This document shows, one piece after another, positions 1-7,908 of a stretch of DNA of 64,000 bases (positions are counted from its first letter, which is position 1; each line of letters starts with the position of its first letter). The notes beneath the pieces are model-generated. The model was not told the DNA's origin. It was given only the letters and a program-made list of their open reading frames with translations, and did not search any database. Both the position numbers and the translations under genes were made by a program. Location of the stretch: the NCBI GenBank assembly GCA_033763395.1, contig JANRKQ010000116.1, positions 1-64,000 of the forward strand. Reading direction: 5' to 3'. This DNA is from Xiheimicrobium sp033763395. Lineage in GTDB: Bacteria > Myxococcota > Myxococcia > Myxococcales > Myxococcaceae.

Positions 1-222
1 CGCTGCGCCTTCTCGAACGAGGCGACCTGCTTCTCGAGCGAGGTCTTCTCCTTCAGCATCCCCTGGGCCTTGACGTTGTCGTCCCAGAAGGTCGGGAGCG
101 TCGAGTCCCGCTCGATCAACGCGATGCGCGACTTCTTGCGATCGACGTCAAAGAGACCCCCGGAGGCTGGTGAGCCTCGCCTGGAGCGCCTGCAGCTGTT
201 CCACCACGACATCCGTTGCCAT
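1..222 (-). CDS. prfB: Peptide chain release factor 2, 5' end only (programmed frameshift)
   Basis: N-terminal fragment of RF2, which recognises UGA and UAA and releases the finished chain on the ribosome. An ATG at 222 opens a 24-codon frame (MATDVVVEQLQALQARLTSL, then R-G-S-L) ending in TGA at 150-148. Slipping +1 at CTT-TGA-C continues with D-V-D-R-K-K-S-R-I and ending near E-K-A-Q-R at the window edge. This matches the start of bacterial RF2, where a UGA near codon 25 must be bypassed. The remaining roughly 300 codons lie outside the window. The alternative, a broken gene, is unlikely because the slippery site and its upstream element are both intact. Confidence 0.9.
147..161 (-). promoter_or_regulatory. 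RF2 programmed +1 frameshift site
   Basis: On the minus strand a Shine-Dalgarno-like GGGGG (161-157) sits three bases before CTT-TGA-C (153-147). This is the same arrangement and spacing as the E. coli prfB site (AGGGGG-TAT-CTT-TGA-C). In the known mechanism, low RF2 lets the ribosome slip from CTT to TTT at the slow UGA, so RF2 controls its own synthesis. Confidence 0.9.
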
Positions 223-356
223 GCGCGCACCGATAGAACGAGTGGTCGATTCCGACAAGGCCGACGACGGACACCGAAACGAGGGCTGACATTGGCGCTC
301 GGGGTGATTAGGTCCGGCGAATCAACCCCTGCAGTTCCTTCGAGAGGAGATCCGAC

Positions 357-935
357 ATGAAGTTCGAGCTCGATCCGCTTCCGTACGCGAAGAACGCGCT
401 GGCGCCGCACCTGACCGAAGAGACGCTCTCGTTCCACTACGAGAAGCACCACCAGACGTACATGAACAACCTCAAGGCGGCGCTGGAGGGCAAGCCCGAC
501 GCCGACAAGAGCCTCGAGGAGATCGTCAAGACCTCGTCGGGCCCGCTCTTCAACAACTCGGCGCAGGTGTGGAACCACGACTTCTACTGGAAGTCGATGA
601 AGCCGAACGGCGGCGGCGAGCCCACGGGCGCGCTGGCTGAGGCCATCAAGCGCGACTTCGGCAGCTACAAGGACTTCCGCACGAAGTTCGAAGAGGCCGC
701 CGTGAAGCAGTTCGCCTCGGGCTGGGCCTGGCTCGTCGTCGAGAACGGCAAGCTCGCCATCACCACCACCGGCAACGCCGAGACGCCGCTGACGAAGGGC
801 CAGACGGCCCTCATCACCTGCGACGTGTGGGAGCACGCGTACTACATCGACTTCCGCAACCTGCGCGCGAAGTACGTGTCGACGTTCATGGAGAAGCTCG
901 TGAACTGGGACTTCGCCGCGGCGAACTTCAAGTAA
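357..935 (+). CDS. sodB: Superoxide dismutase, iron type
   Basis: Cytosolic Fe/Mn-family superoxide dismutase, converting superoxide to hydrogen peroxide and oxygen; 192 residues, normal for the family. The four metal ligands are visible: His27 (in FHYEKHH), His74 (in QVWNHDFYW), Asp156 and His160 (in DVWEHAYYIDF). Gln70 just before the second ligand is the position used by Fe-type enzymes, where Mn enzymes have Gly, so iron is inferred. A GAGAGGAG Shine-Dalgarno precedes the ATG. It is a single-gene unit, divergent from prfB and convergent with the DUF4105 gene, with a hairpin after its stop. Confidence 0.95.
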   Translation: MKFELDPLPYAKNALAPHLTEETLSFHYEKHHQTYMNNLKAALEGKPDADKSLEEIVKTSSGPLFNNSAQVWNHDFYWKSMKPNGGGEPTGALAEAIKRDFGSYKDFRTKFEEAAVKQFASGWAWLVVENGKLAITTTGNAETPLTKGQTALITCDVWEHAYYIDFRNLRAKYVSTFMEKLVNWDFAAANFK

Positions 936-957
936 GCGACGTCGACGTTCAGCACCG

Positions 958-990
958 ACGCCTCGCCCGGGAAACTCCGTGGCGGGGCGT
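958..990. terminator. Hairpin between convergent genes
   Basis: ACGCCTCGCC (958-967) pairs with GGCGGGGCGT (981-990), ten pairs with one G-T wobble and a 13-base loop. It lies between the sodB stop and the stop of the facing gene, so it could terminate both transcripts. There is no long T-run. Confidence 0.6.
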
Positions 991-998
991 TCGTGTCT

Positions 999-2261
999 TC
1001 AGCGCGCGTCGGCCTGCTGCTGCGAGCGCCGATGGTCGAGCCAGAAGACGGCCGCGAACGCGAGGTTCACCGGCAGGGCCAGCGCGATGATGTTCCAGTT
1101 GTCCTGGTTGAACGGCGGGAGCACCTTCACCAGCACGCCCAGCACGCTCGAGGCGGCGATGACGGTCCACGTGCCGCGGAGCAGCGCCTTCGCCCGCTTC
1201 GCGCCCCAGGCCAGCATCACGCCGAACGGCACCGCGAGGAACGTGAGCGGCCCGATGAAGAAGAGGTTCTCGTTGCGGTGGGTGACAGTGTGGTCGGTGA
1301 AGAGCCCCATGAAGAAGAGGAAGAGCCCGAGCACGCCCCACCCCAGCCCGAGCAGCACGTGGAAGAGGCCGAACGTCACGCGCGCCCACCGCTGGCCATC
1401 ACGACCGAAGTGGCCGAGCGCGAAGGCCAGGCCCGCCAGCACGAGCGAGAACCCGAAGATGCCGGGGATGAAGTTGGGCGGCACCTCGGGTGGCCGGGCG
1501 CGCGGCGAGGTGTAGACGTTCCACTGCGTCTTCACGAGCGGCACCTGGGAGCCGTCGTCACGCTTCACCTGGAGCTGCTGCACGTCGCGCTCGAGCTCGT
1601 CGGGGAGGAAGGACACCTGCTTGCGGGTGATGGGGCCATCGAGCTCGTCGTTCTGCAGGAAGTCGAGCACCAGGCTCATCGGGACGTTCACCATCGAGTA
1701 GCGCCGGGTGTGCGCGCGCAGCGAGATGGGCGAGGGCTGCGCGTTCTCGTACGCGAGCAGCTGGCCGCCGATGGCGCGGTCGATGATGTCGCGCGGCCGG
1801 GTGGAGCAGTTGTCGTTGTAGTGGTGGTACAGGTACACGCGGTTCTGCGGCAGCACGTTGGTGCCGAGCGCGGTGGCCACCTGCTGGGCCTGTGGCGGGG
1901 TGAGGTTCAGCTCCTGAATGCGGATGTCGCGCTTGAGGAACTGGTACAGCCGGAACGTGCCCTGAATAGAATCGTCCGAGACCCAGAACTCGAGGCGGCC
2001 CTGGACGAAGCGGTGCACGAAGCCCTCGTCGAAGCCGAACATGCCGTAGTTGTAGAGCCGCCCCTGCGCGAGCTTCGTGTCCTCGACGACGAGCGAGGTG
2101 TGGCCCCACCACTCGGTGAGCGTGTCTCCGGGCGAGAACGTCACCAGCGAGATGCGCAGGTCTTCGGGCTTGCTCTCGCCCGTCATCCACGGCGGGAGGG
2201 ACTGCGCGAGCGCCAGCGAGGCGACGACGGCGGAGAGAAGCGACATGGGCGCCGAATACAA
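999..2261 (-). CDS. Lnb/DUF4105-domain membrane protein
   Basis: A protein of 420 residues (or 415 from the ATG at 2246, which gives a cleaner signal peptide MSLLSAVVASLALAQ). The exported N-terminal half has the DUF4105/Lnb_N pattern: an early WWGHTSL block, then YLYHHYNDNCSTRPRDIID with the conserved Asn-Asp-Asn-Cys. The C-terminal half, after about residue 265, has four hydrophobic segments and a basic tail. In Gram-positive Lnb proteins this domain takes part in lipoprotein acyl transfer; for Gram-negative homologues the role is not established, so I claim only the family. It stands alone, convergent with sodB and upstream-facing to the small gene at 2286. Confidence 0.75.
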   Translation of the reverse strand: MYSAPMSLLSAVVASLALAQSLPPWMTGESKPEDLRISLVTFSPGDTLTEWWGHTSLVVEDTKLAQGRLYNYGMFGFDEGFVHRFVQGRLEFWVSDDSIQGTFRLYQFLKRDIRIQELNLTPPQAQQVATALGTNVLPQNRVYLYHHYNDNCSTRPRDIIDRAIGGQLLAYENAQPSPISLRAHTRRYSMVNVPMSLVLDFLQNDELDGPITRKQVSFLPDELERDVQQLQVKRDDGSQVPLVKTQWNVYTSPRARPPEVPPNFIPGIFGFSLVLAGLAFALGHFGRDGQRWARVTFGLFHVLLGLGWGVLGLFLFFMGLFTDHTVTHRNENLFFIGPLTFLAVPFGVMLAWGAKRAKALLRGTWTVIAASSVLGVLVKVLPPFNQDNWNIIALALPVNLAFAAVFWLDHRRSQQQADAR

Positions 2262-2285
2262 CCGGCCAGCCCGACATTCACCCGA

Positions 2286-2834
2286 CTACTGCTTGAACCA
2301 CCCGTTCTCGGCGGTCTGGGCCTGGTTCGGCTGGGTGTCGATGCGGCGGGTGAGCTCGATGGGCTGGGCGACCGTGGGATCGAGGCCGGCGGCCCGGAGC
2401 GCTCCAGGGCCAGCCATCACCACAGGCGCCTCGGGAGCGGGAGGCGCAGCGTCGGCAGGCAGGGGCTGGGCTTCGGGCGGCGTCGGGGCGGCGGACTTCA
2501 CCGTTTCCTCTCGCCGAAGCGACTCCTGGGGCGCGGCGGCGCCCTGTGTGAGGAGCTGCATCACGGCCTCGCGCACCAACTGGCCCACCGAGTTGCCGGA
2601 GCGCGTCGCCAGCTGCGTCAGCGCGTCAGCCAAATCGGGCGTCACCCGGAAGGACAACGTGCGCACTTGCTGGAGCGTCGACGAGAGCGCCTCGAGCGCC
2701 GCGCTGGGCCGGGCGACGTTGAAGTCGCCTTCGTCGATCATCGACTTGATCCGCCGCGCGAGGTCCTCTCGCGTGTACCAGGCGCCGTCGAGGAAGATGG
2801 CTTCTGCGTCGACGTCGATGGGCAGTTGGTTCAT
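2286..2834 (-). CDS. Ribbon-helix-helix-like small protein with Pro/Ala tail
   Basis: About 182 residues from the ATG at 2834 (MNQLPIDVDAEAIFLDG). An in-frame ATG at 2873 would add 13 residues but these look non-coding. Residues about 60-95 (TLSFRVTPDLADALTQLA, then SGNSVGQLVREAVMQLL) fit a ribbon-helix-helix fold, a beta strand followed by two helices, as in Arc/MetJ-type DNA-binding proteins. The front block W-Y-T-R-E-D-L-A-R-R-I-K looks conserved but I do not recognise it. The tail is Pro/Ala-rich and probably disordered. A regulatory role is an inference from the fold only. Confidence 0.6.
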   Translation of the reverse strand: MNQLPIDVDAEAIFLDGAWYTREDLARRIKSMIDEGDFNVARPSAALEALSSTLQQVRTLSFRVTPDLADALTQLATRSGNSVGQLVREAVMQLLTQGAAAPQESLRREETVKSAAPTPPEAQPLPADAAPPAPEAPVVMAGPGALRAAGLDPTVAQPIELTRRIDTQPNQAQTAENGWFKQ

Positions 2835-2881
2835 AGAGCGGGAGGATGTGATCACCGCCCCCCACAGCGTCAAGCAAAGCC

Positions 2882-2989
2882 ATGGGAGAGCGGAGCGTCC
2901 GGAACTTGCCCGCCGCCGAGAAGCGTCAGCTGCTCGCCTTCACCGACGCGCTCCTCGACCGAGTGCGCCTCAGCCGCAAGGCCGGGTAG
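2882..2989 (+). CDS. Possible 35-residue ORF or gene fragment
   Basis: ATG at 2882 to TAG at 2987 reads MGERSVRNLPAAEKRQLLAF followed by an Arg/Leu-rich helix ending KAG. The composition is that of a real helical protein, but the length suggests a stub of a longer gene at the start of the debris region. There is no clear Shine-Dalgarno. Unrecognised. Confidence 0.25.
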   Translation: MGERSVRNLPAAEKRQLLAFTDALLDRVRLSRKAG

Positions 2990-3005
2990 TTCGCGTCAAG
3001 GAGCC

Positions 3006-3291
3006 CTACTTCGTCCGCAGGACCTCGTAACCAGCGTCCGCGAGAAAGCGCACCGAAATCCTTCCGCCTTTTCCATCCCGCTCCGGCGCCAGTTCGAGTT
3101 CGCATGCCGGGAACAGAGTCACATGCGCCCGATACTTCTGGTTGTCCTCCAAGGCCCTTTGAGAATCGGATAACCCTCAAGCACGCACTTCAGTTGCCAG
3201 AAGCCAGCGTGGCCTTGCGGTCCTCTCTCCGAGAGGACGCAGCCATCAACAGAGCCGCTCCGCCGAGCGCCACCAGGTAGCGCAGCCTCAT
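3006..3291 (-). pseudogene. Broken small secreted-protein gene
   Basis: ATG at 3291 opens a signal-peptide-like start (MRLRYLVALGGAALLMAASS) that stops at TGA 3190. A different frame further along, ending at TAG 3008-3006, reads naturally (HVTLFPACELELAPERD, then GGRISVRFLADAGYEVLRTK) but has no start codon and an in-frame stop upstream. The simplest reading is one small exported protein broken by frameshifts. A sequencing error is the alternative. The ATG overlaps the stop of the small ORF upstream (ATGA). Confidence 0.4.
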
Positions 3292-3401
3292 GGGCGCACC
3301 AACTGAATCGGCGGACGGCCCGAATTATTGCAATACTTCCAGCACCCCCTCGACGGAGCTCCGAGATACCCGTCAAGCGCCTTCATGTCGCTGTCATCCA
3401 T
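3288..3401 (-). CDS. Possible small ORF upstream of the broken gene
   Basis: ATG at 3401 (MDDSDMKALDGYLGAPSRGC, then WKYCNNSGRPPIQLVRP) ends in a TGA that overlaps the ATG at 3291. The frame remains open a little further upstream without a good start, so it may be the end of a truncated gene. It contains two cysteines in C-W-K-Y-C. Unrecognised. Confidence 0.25.
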   Translation of the reverse strand: MDDSDMKALDGYLGAPSRGCWKYCNNSGRPPIQLVRP

Positions 3402-3495
3402 GTCGTCAGTGGAGACCTCATTGTTGTATGCGTTCGACGATCACCGTCGCCGGCGAGGCTGGCGCAGGCCGCGGTAGCAAAGGCCTGCAACTGAC

Positions 3496-3819
3496 CTACT
3501 CGGGGGCCTTTCGCCCAGCGCTTACTATCTCAACCTCACCTCCCATCACCTCCAAGAAGTCGCCATTCACATCCACAACAAGCGTACTCCACATCCGGCA
3601 AGCGCCGTCCCAGCTCCGAAGCACATCCCCGGGTTCTCTACAAAACACGACGTCGCTAATGTACTGGCCTGGCTCAAACAGGCCCGACGAATAGAAGCCT
3701 CGACTGCCGAGGATTCGAACAGAAACCGCACCATGCCCCTTCACATCTCTAAACTCAAGGTGAACCACTCGGGCTTCATCCCAGATCATTCTAAAGAGCA
3801 CGGCATCGTGAAAATTCAT
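3496..3819 (-). CDS. Candidate immunity protein for the RHS toxin
   Basis: A protein of 107 residues (MNFHDAVLFRMIWDEARVVH...). Its ATG at 3819 overlaps the TGA of the RHS gene (ATGA), so the two are translationally coupled. A small, cytosolic-looking, slightly acidic protein directly after an RHS toxin tail is the usual position of a cognate immunity gene in polymorphic toxin systems. I cannot assign it to a named Imm family. The functional call rests on position; the existence of the gene rests on the overlap and a protein-like composition with lower GC than the surrounding genes. Confidence 0.55.
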   Translation of the reverse strand: MNFHDAVLFRMIWDEARVVHLEFRDVKGHGAVSVRILGSRGFYSSGLFEPGQYISDVVFCREPGDVLRSWDGACRMWSTLVVDVNGDFLEVMGGEVEIVSAGRKAPE

Positions 3820-5580
3820 CTAGGCACCGGAATCAGAGGCGGTCGAACCATTGGACCGGCCGGCCCAACACCACGAGGCATTGGGCCGCCCACGGGTGGT
3901 GAAGCGGAGAAGGGGCTGTTGAAGAAGAGATCCAGCAAGTCCAGCAACTGCAGTTTCTTGGTATCGTCCGGCTTGGGGTCCGGACTCGGTTCGCAGGCCT
4001 CGGGAGGGTCTGGATACTCATCGCCCTCGAACCCAGTGTTTTTCTTGCCATCGGCTGAGTCCCAGTGCCAATGGTCCTTTCCGCCTTCATTTCCGGGTCG
4101 GCCGGGGTGAAACTGGATTTTTCGTCCCGACTCATGCTGGAACATCCGCTCTCCCTTCGGTCCACCCTTCCCGTCCCTGCCGTGAGGCACCTCCCGCCAT
4201 CCCTTTGGGAGCTTGCTCGGGTCCCCTGGCAGCGGGAAAAGACCGTTCGGGTCAATGTAGTGCAGCGGGTTGTTCGAGGCATAGGGATAGGCGGATACCT
4301 GCATACCACTGAGCAGCATCGTACGGACAAAGCCGGGGGATTGAAGGAGAGGTTCAGGAGAGAGGTACCGACCATTCTGCGGGTCGTAGTAACGATGCCA
4401 GTTCTCGTAGAAGTCCGTCTCGGCGTCGGCGTACTGGCCGGGGAATCGGAGCCGAGTGTGGAACTGCTCTGCTCCGTCCTCCCATGCCTGCCACTCGAAC
4501 GCATCACCCGCCGAACTGCAAGGGTCTGCCGTCGGGCAAGTAACCGTCCATCGAACCGTGGCCGCTCCGTTCACGACTGGGCTCCACGCGCTCCAGACCT
4601 GACCCAATTCCTGCCCTGCAGGCCTCAAGACCTCGACACCGTTGAGGTAAAACGCCTGGACACCTGTACGCGGGCCGTTGGCGCCAGTCCATGAAGCCCG
4701 GAATCTCGCTTGCTTGCTGAAGCGCTCGTTCAGTCGGAATTCGAACCCGAGATCAATGCCTTGCCCTCCCCATGCCCCCATCATTCGCGACGAGTTCACC
4801 GACCCGTCGGCGTCAGGCAGCTGGAAACTTGCCACCTGCCCAGTTGCGTTGCTGATGGCCAAGAGCGGAAAGGACTGAAGGTTGGTCACGAGGTGGAAGA
4901 ATCCGCACGCAACCGAACCATCATCCATCGGTCGGGCACAACTCTTCGCGGTATCTCCTCTGTAGTAGTGGTCTTCGAGGTGCGTGCCATCGACGTCGAC
5001 GCGACCACGGATCGCCATGACTGGTCTGCCATCCAGCCAGATGTACTCGTCGAGCGTCGTCTGCACTTTCGAGTTGCTCCAAGCCTGGTCTACAAGCAGT
5101 TCCTTCTCGAGTCCGTAGTAGAACTCTTGTCCATAGCCCAACGGATTTGCTTTGTACCGTCGACGATTGAACGCATCGTACGACATCTGAAGTGGTATCC
5201 ACGAACCTGCTCCGCTCCGCCCGACGCTCGAGTACACATCGGAAAGGGCCTGAGTGTGCGAGTAGGTGAAGTCCGTGTTCCATCGGTTCTGAAGCCCAGA
5301 AATGGTCTGGAGTACTCCCGACGCCCCGTGCGTGTAGTTGTACGATATCAGGCACTCATTGGGGTTCAGTAACCCTCGCCACCAACACTGCTCGGTCATG
5401 CGGTCCTTCGCCACCGGCGAATAGGAGGTCCGCAGGTTGTCGTACCCATCCTCGGTCTCGTCCTCCCGATTGCCGCGAACATCGAAGATCTTCTGCTCGA
5501 GAATCACGTCACCTTCGATCCGTGGGAAACCCTCCTCGCGGGATCCGTCGAACACGTTGGCCTCGGGCGGCCACCGTGAA
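3816..5580 (-). pseudogene. RHS/YD-repeat toxin, 5'-truncated
   Basis: The recognisable part is about 580 residues. It begins abruptly near 5580 (EGFPRIEGDVILEQKIFDVR) with no start codon or signal. YD-type repeats follow, then the RHS core signature Y-Y-D-P-Q-N-G-R-Y-L-S-P-E-P near 4360 and P-L-H-Y-I-D-P-N-G-L-F near 4250. After this the variable C-terminal region (about 145 residues) holds an H-x-x-x-G-R-K-I-Q-F-H and a D-H-W-H-W motif and a Pro-rich end. Full RHS toxins exceed 1000 residues, so the shell-forming N-terminus is missing. The open frame continues upstream to 6821 but that part is antisense to another gene. The tail's His-rich motif suggests a nuclease-like toxin; this is a guess. 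It could be a reservoir cassette rather than a working gene. Confidence 0.75.
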
Positions 5581-5658
5581 GGGGCCCGTGAGCCTTTCGC
5601 CGGGCCCGGTCTGCGCCGCGCGGGGTCCCTCGAACGCCTTGCGGGGGCGCCGGGAGCT

Positions 5659-5826
5659 CCTTGCAGGCCTCGGTCAGCACCTCGCCGGGTCACTTGAGTT
5701 CCTTGCGGGCCTCGGGCAGCACCTCGCAGGCCCCCTTCAGCACCTTGCGGGCCTCGGTGAGCTCCTTGCGGGCCTCGGTGAGCTCCTTGCGGGCCTCCTT
5801 GAGCTCCTTGCGGGGCTGCGGCTACC
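5659..5826. repeat. 21-bp tandem repeat, eight imperfect units
   Basis: Units of 21 bp starting at 5659, 5680, 5701, 5722, 5743, 5764, 5785 and 5806 (consensus CCTTGCGGGCCTCGGTGAGCT); the units at 5743 and 5764 are identical. Read on the minus strand each unit is one heptad, A-R-K-E-L-T-E, typical of a coiled coil, but the frame has no start and is closed by TAG upstream and TGA within. It is probably the fossil of a coiled-coil gene. The rest of 5827-5909 holds nothing I recognise except the approach to the next gene. Confidence 0.8.
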
Positions 5827-5909
5827 ACTTTCTCACACCTTCCCCTTCCTCGCGGACACCCTGCCCAAGTCGCGGCAACTTCGCTTGATTCCACACGTTT
5901 TCTCGACGA

Positions 5910-6875
5910 ATGGTGCGTCTCGTGTCGTCGGCCGCGTTGCTCCTCGCCGAACTCCTCGTCATGCCTGTCGGCGCTGCCGATGGTGGCGTGCTGCCGCCGA
6001 TGCGCGTGCAGTCTCGCGTGAACCCCACGCAAGCGAAGCTCGGAGAGCCGTTCGTCTTCGAGATCGTCGTCACCCACGACAAGTCCCAGCGCTACGAGCT
6101 GCCGACCCCGGGCGACCTCGGCGCCTTCGACTACGTCACCCAGAGCCGCGAGCGCGTCGACGGCGCTGACAGCTCGACCACCACCTTTCAGGTCACCTTG
6201 CAGGCCTTCGAGCTGGGCAAACAGCGCGTGCCCACCCTCGAGTTCGAGCTGAGCGAACCGAACGGAACGGTGAAGATGCCGGTGAGCGGACCCGAGATCG
6301 AGATCGTCTCGTCGCTCCCCGCCGACGCCGACAAGGGCGCAGACCTGTACGACGTGCGCAAACCCGAGGAGCTCCCGGTGCGCACCTGGCGCCTCGTGTG
6401 GGCGGTCCTCATCGGCCTCGCCATCGCGCTGCTCGCGTATGGCGTCGTGCGCTACCTGCGCCGGCCGCGCCCCGTGGTGGTCGAGCCCGAGAAGCCCAAA
6501 GCGCCCCTCCACGTCCGCGCCACGCAGGCCCTCGACGCGCTCGCCGCGCAGAACCTCCCCGGCCAGGGCCGCTCGCGCGAGTTCTATTTCCGTCTGTCCG
6601 AGATCGTCCGCAGCTACCTCGGCGAACGGTACGACTTCGAAGCGCTCGAGAGCACCACGCCCGAGCTCCTCGAGGCCCTGCGCGCGCGGCACACGCCCGG
6701 CCTCCCGATGGCCGATCTCACCGCCTTCGCCAACGAGTCCGACTTCGTGCGCTACGCCAAGGCCGCTCCGGGCGCCGACGCCTGCAAGGCCGCCCTCGAG
6801 CTCGGCTACCGCATCGTCCACCTGACGACCGTGGGCCAGGCGGGCACCGCAGCGGGAGGCGTAAATGACGCCTGA
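5910..6875 (+). CDS. BatD-like/DUF4381-type membrane protein
   Basis: 321 residues. A signal peptide (residues 1-22) is followed by a periplasmic beta-rich domain of the BatD kind (QSRVNPTQAKLGEPFVFEIV) to about residue 150. A transmembrane helix lies at about 156-178, then a cytoplasmic helical domain with S-R-E-F-Y-F-R-L-S-E-I-V-R-S-Y-L typical of DUF4381/BatD C-termini. The first gene of the Bat operon; its stop overlaps the next ATG by 11 bases. Bat operons (VWA proteins plus TPR and BatD) are linked to envelope stress and aerotolerance, with an unclear mechanism. No good Shine-Dalgarno is seen, and repeat debris lies immediately upstream. Confidence 0.75.
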   Translation: MVRLVSSAALLLAELLVMPVGAADGGVLPPMRVQSRVNPTQAKLGEPFVFEIVVTHDKSQRYELPTPGDLGAFDYVTQSRERVDGADSSTTTFQVTLQAFELGKQRVPTLEFELSEPNGTVKMPVSGPEIEIVSSLPADADKGADLYDVRKPEELPVRTWRLVWAVLIGLAIALLAYGVVRYLRRPRPVVVEPEKPKAPLHVRATQALDALAAQNLPGQGRSREFYFRLSEIVRSYLGERYDFEALESTTPELLEALRARHTPGLPMADLTAFANESDFVRYAKAAPGADACKAALELGYRIVHLTTVGQAGTAAGGVNDA

Positions 6876-7908
6876 GCCGACGCTGCTCGAACAGGTGCGC
6901 GCGCTGCTGACGGGCTACCACACGCCGCTCGCCTTCCTCGCGCTCGCCTTCGTGCCCATCGCGCTCGTCTGGGTGTGGCTCGAGAAACGAACCCGCGCGG
7001 TGCTGCGCTTCTCGGCCGCCACGCTGCTCGCGAAGCAGGGCCGGGGCCTCCGCGCGTACCTCACCTGGCTGCCCCCGGTGATGCGCGTGCTCGCCTTCGT
7101 CATGGCGGTGGTGGCGCTCGCGCGGCCGCAGGAGCGCGATTCCAAGGTGCGCGACGCCTCGGTCGAGGGCATCGACATCATGATCGCGCTCGATCTCTCC
7201 ACCTCGATGGAGGCCGCCGACTTCCGCCCCAACAACCGGCTCCACGTCGCCAAAGAGGTGCTCGCCGAGTTCATCGCGAGCCGCGCGAACGATCGCATCG
7301 GCCTCGTCGTCTTCTCCGGCGCCGCGTACACCCAGGCGCCCCTCACGCTCGACTACGGCGTCCTCAAGGAGGTCGTCCGCCAGCTCCGCACGCGCGTACT
7401 CGAAGACGGCACCGCCATCGGCGACGCGGTGGCCACGGCGGTGAACCGGCTGCGCGACTCGGAAGCCAAGAGCCGCGTCGTGGTGCTCATCACCGACGGC
7501 GACAACAACGCTGGCACGGTGTCTCCGCTCGACGCGGCCAAAGCAGCCAAAGCGCTCGGCGTGCCGGTCTATTCCATCCTCGTCGGCAAGGGCGGCAAGG
7601 TGCCCTTCCCCGCCGGCCAGGACATCTTCGGCAACACCGCCTGGCGTGACGTCGAGATCCCCATCAACCCGAAGCTGCTCGAGGACATGGCCAAGCTGAC
7701 CGGCGGAGAGTTCTACCGCGCCACCGACCGCCAGGAGCTCAAGGAGAACCTACAGAAGGTGCTCGACTCGCTCGAGCGCTCGAAGATCCTCGAAGGCGGC
7801 GTCATCACCAACTACCGCGAGCTGTTCCACCCGTGGCTGCTCGCGGCCTTCACCCTCCTGCTCCTCGAGCTGCTGCTCAAGGCGACGGTGCTCAAGGTGT
7901 TCCCGTGA
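6865..7908 (+). CDS. VWA-domain membrane protein (BatA-like)
   Basis: 347 residues: two N-terminal membrane helices (about 18-36 and 72-90), a von Willebrand A domain with the metal site D-L-S-T-S-M near residue 110 and the later L-I-T-D-G-D-N-N block, and a C-terminal membrane helix at about 318-342. This is the standard BatA layout. The VWA domain faces the periplasm or cytoplasm depending on topology and is thought to organise protein complexes through Mg2+. Overlaps the genes on both sides (ATGACGCCTGA and GTGA). Confidence 0.85.
   Translation: MTPEPTLLEQVRALLTGYHTPLAFLALAFVPIALVWVWLEKRTRAVLRFSAATLLAKQGRGLRAYLTWLPPVMRVLAFVMAVVALARPQERDSKVRDASVEGIDIMIALDLSTSMEAADFRPNNRLHVAKEVLAEFIASRANDRIGLVVFSGAAYTQAPLTLDYGVLKEVVRQLRTRVLEDGTAIGDAVATAVNRLRDSEAKSRVVVLITDGDNNAGTVSPLDAAKAAKALGVPVYSILVGKGGKVPFPAGQDIFGNTAWRDVEIPINPKLLEDMAKLTGGEFYRATDRQELKENLQKVLDSLERSKILEGGVITNYRELFHPWLLAAFTLLLLELLLKATVLKVFP

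Noticed and set aside
993..3173. 726-residue plus-strand frame
   Set aside because: Antisense shadow of the DUF4105 and RHH genes; His/Arg/Glu-rich as expected from high GC.
5661..5888. Plus-strand Leu/Ser heptad ORF
   Set aside because: It is the other strand of the 21-bp repeat, with no Shine-Dalgarno or natural composition.
3816..6821. One 1001-residue minus-strand protein
   Set aside because: The first 410 residues are antisense to the BatD-like gene at 5910 and the repeat; only the part after about 5580 is RHS.
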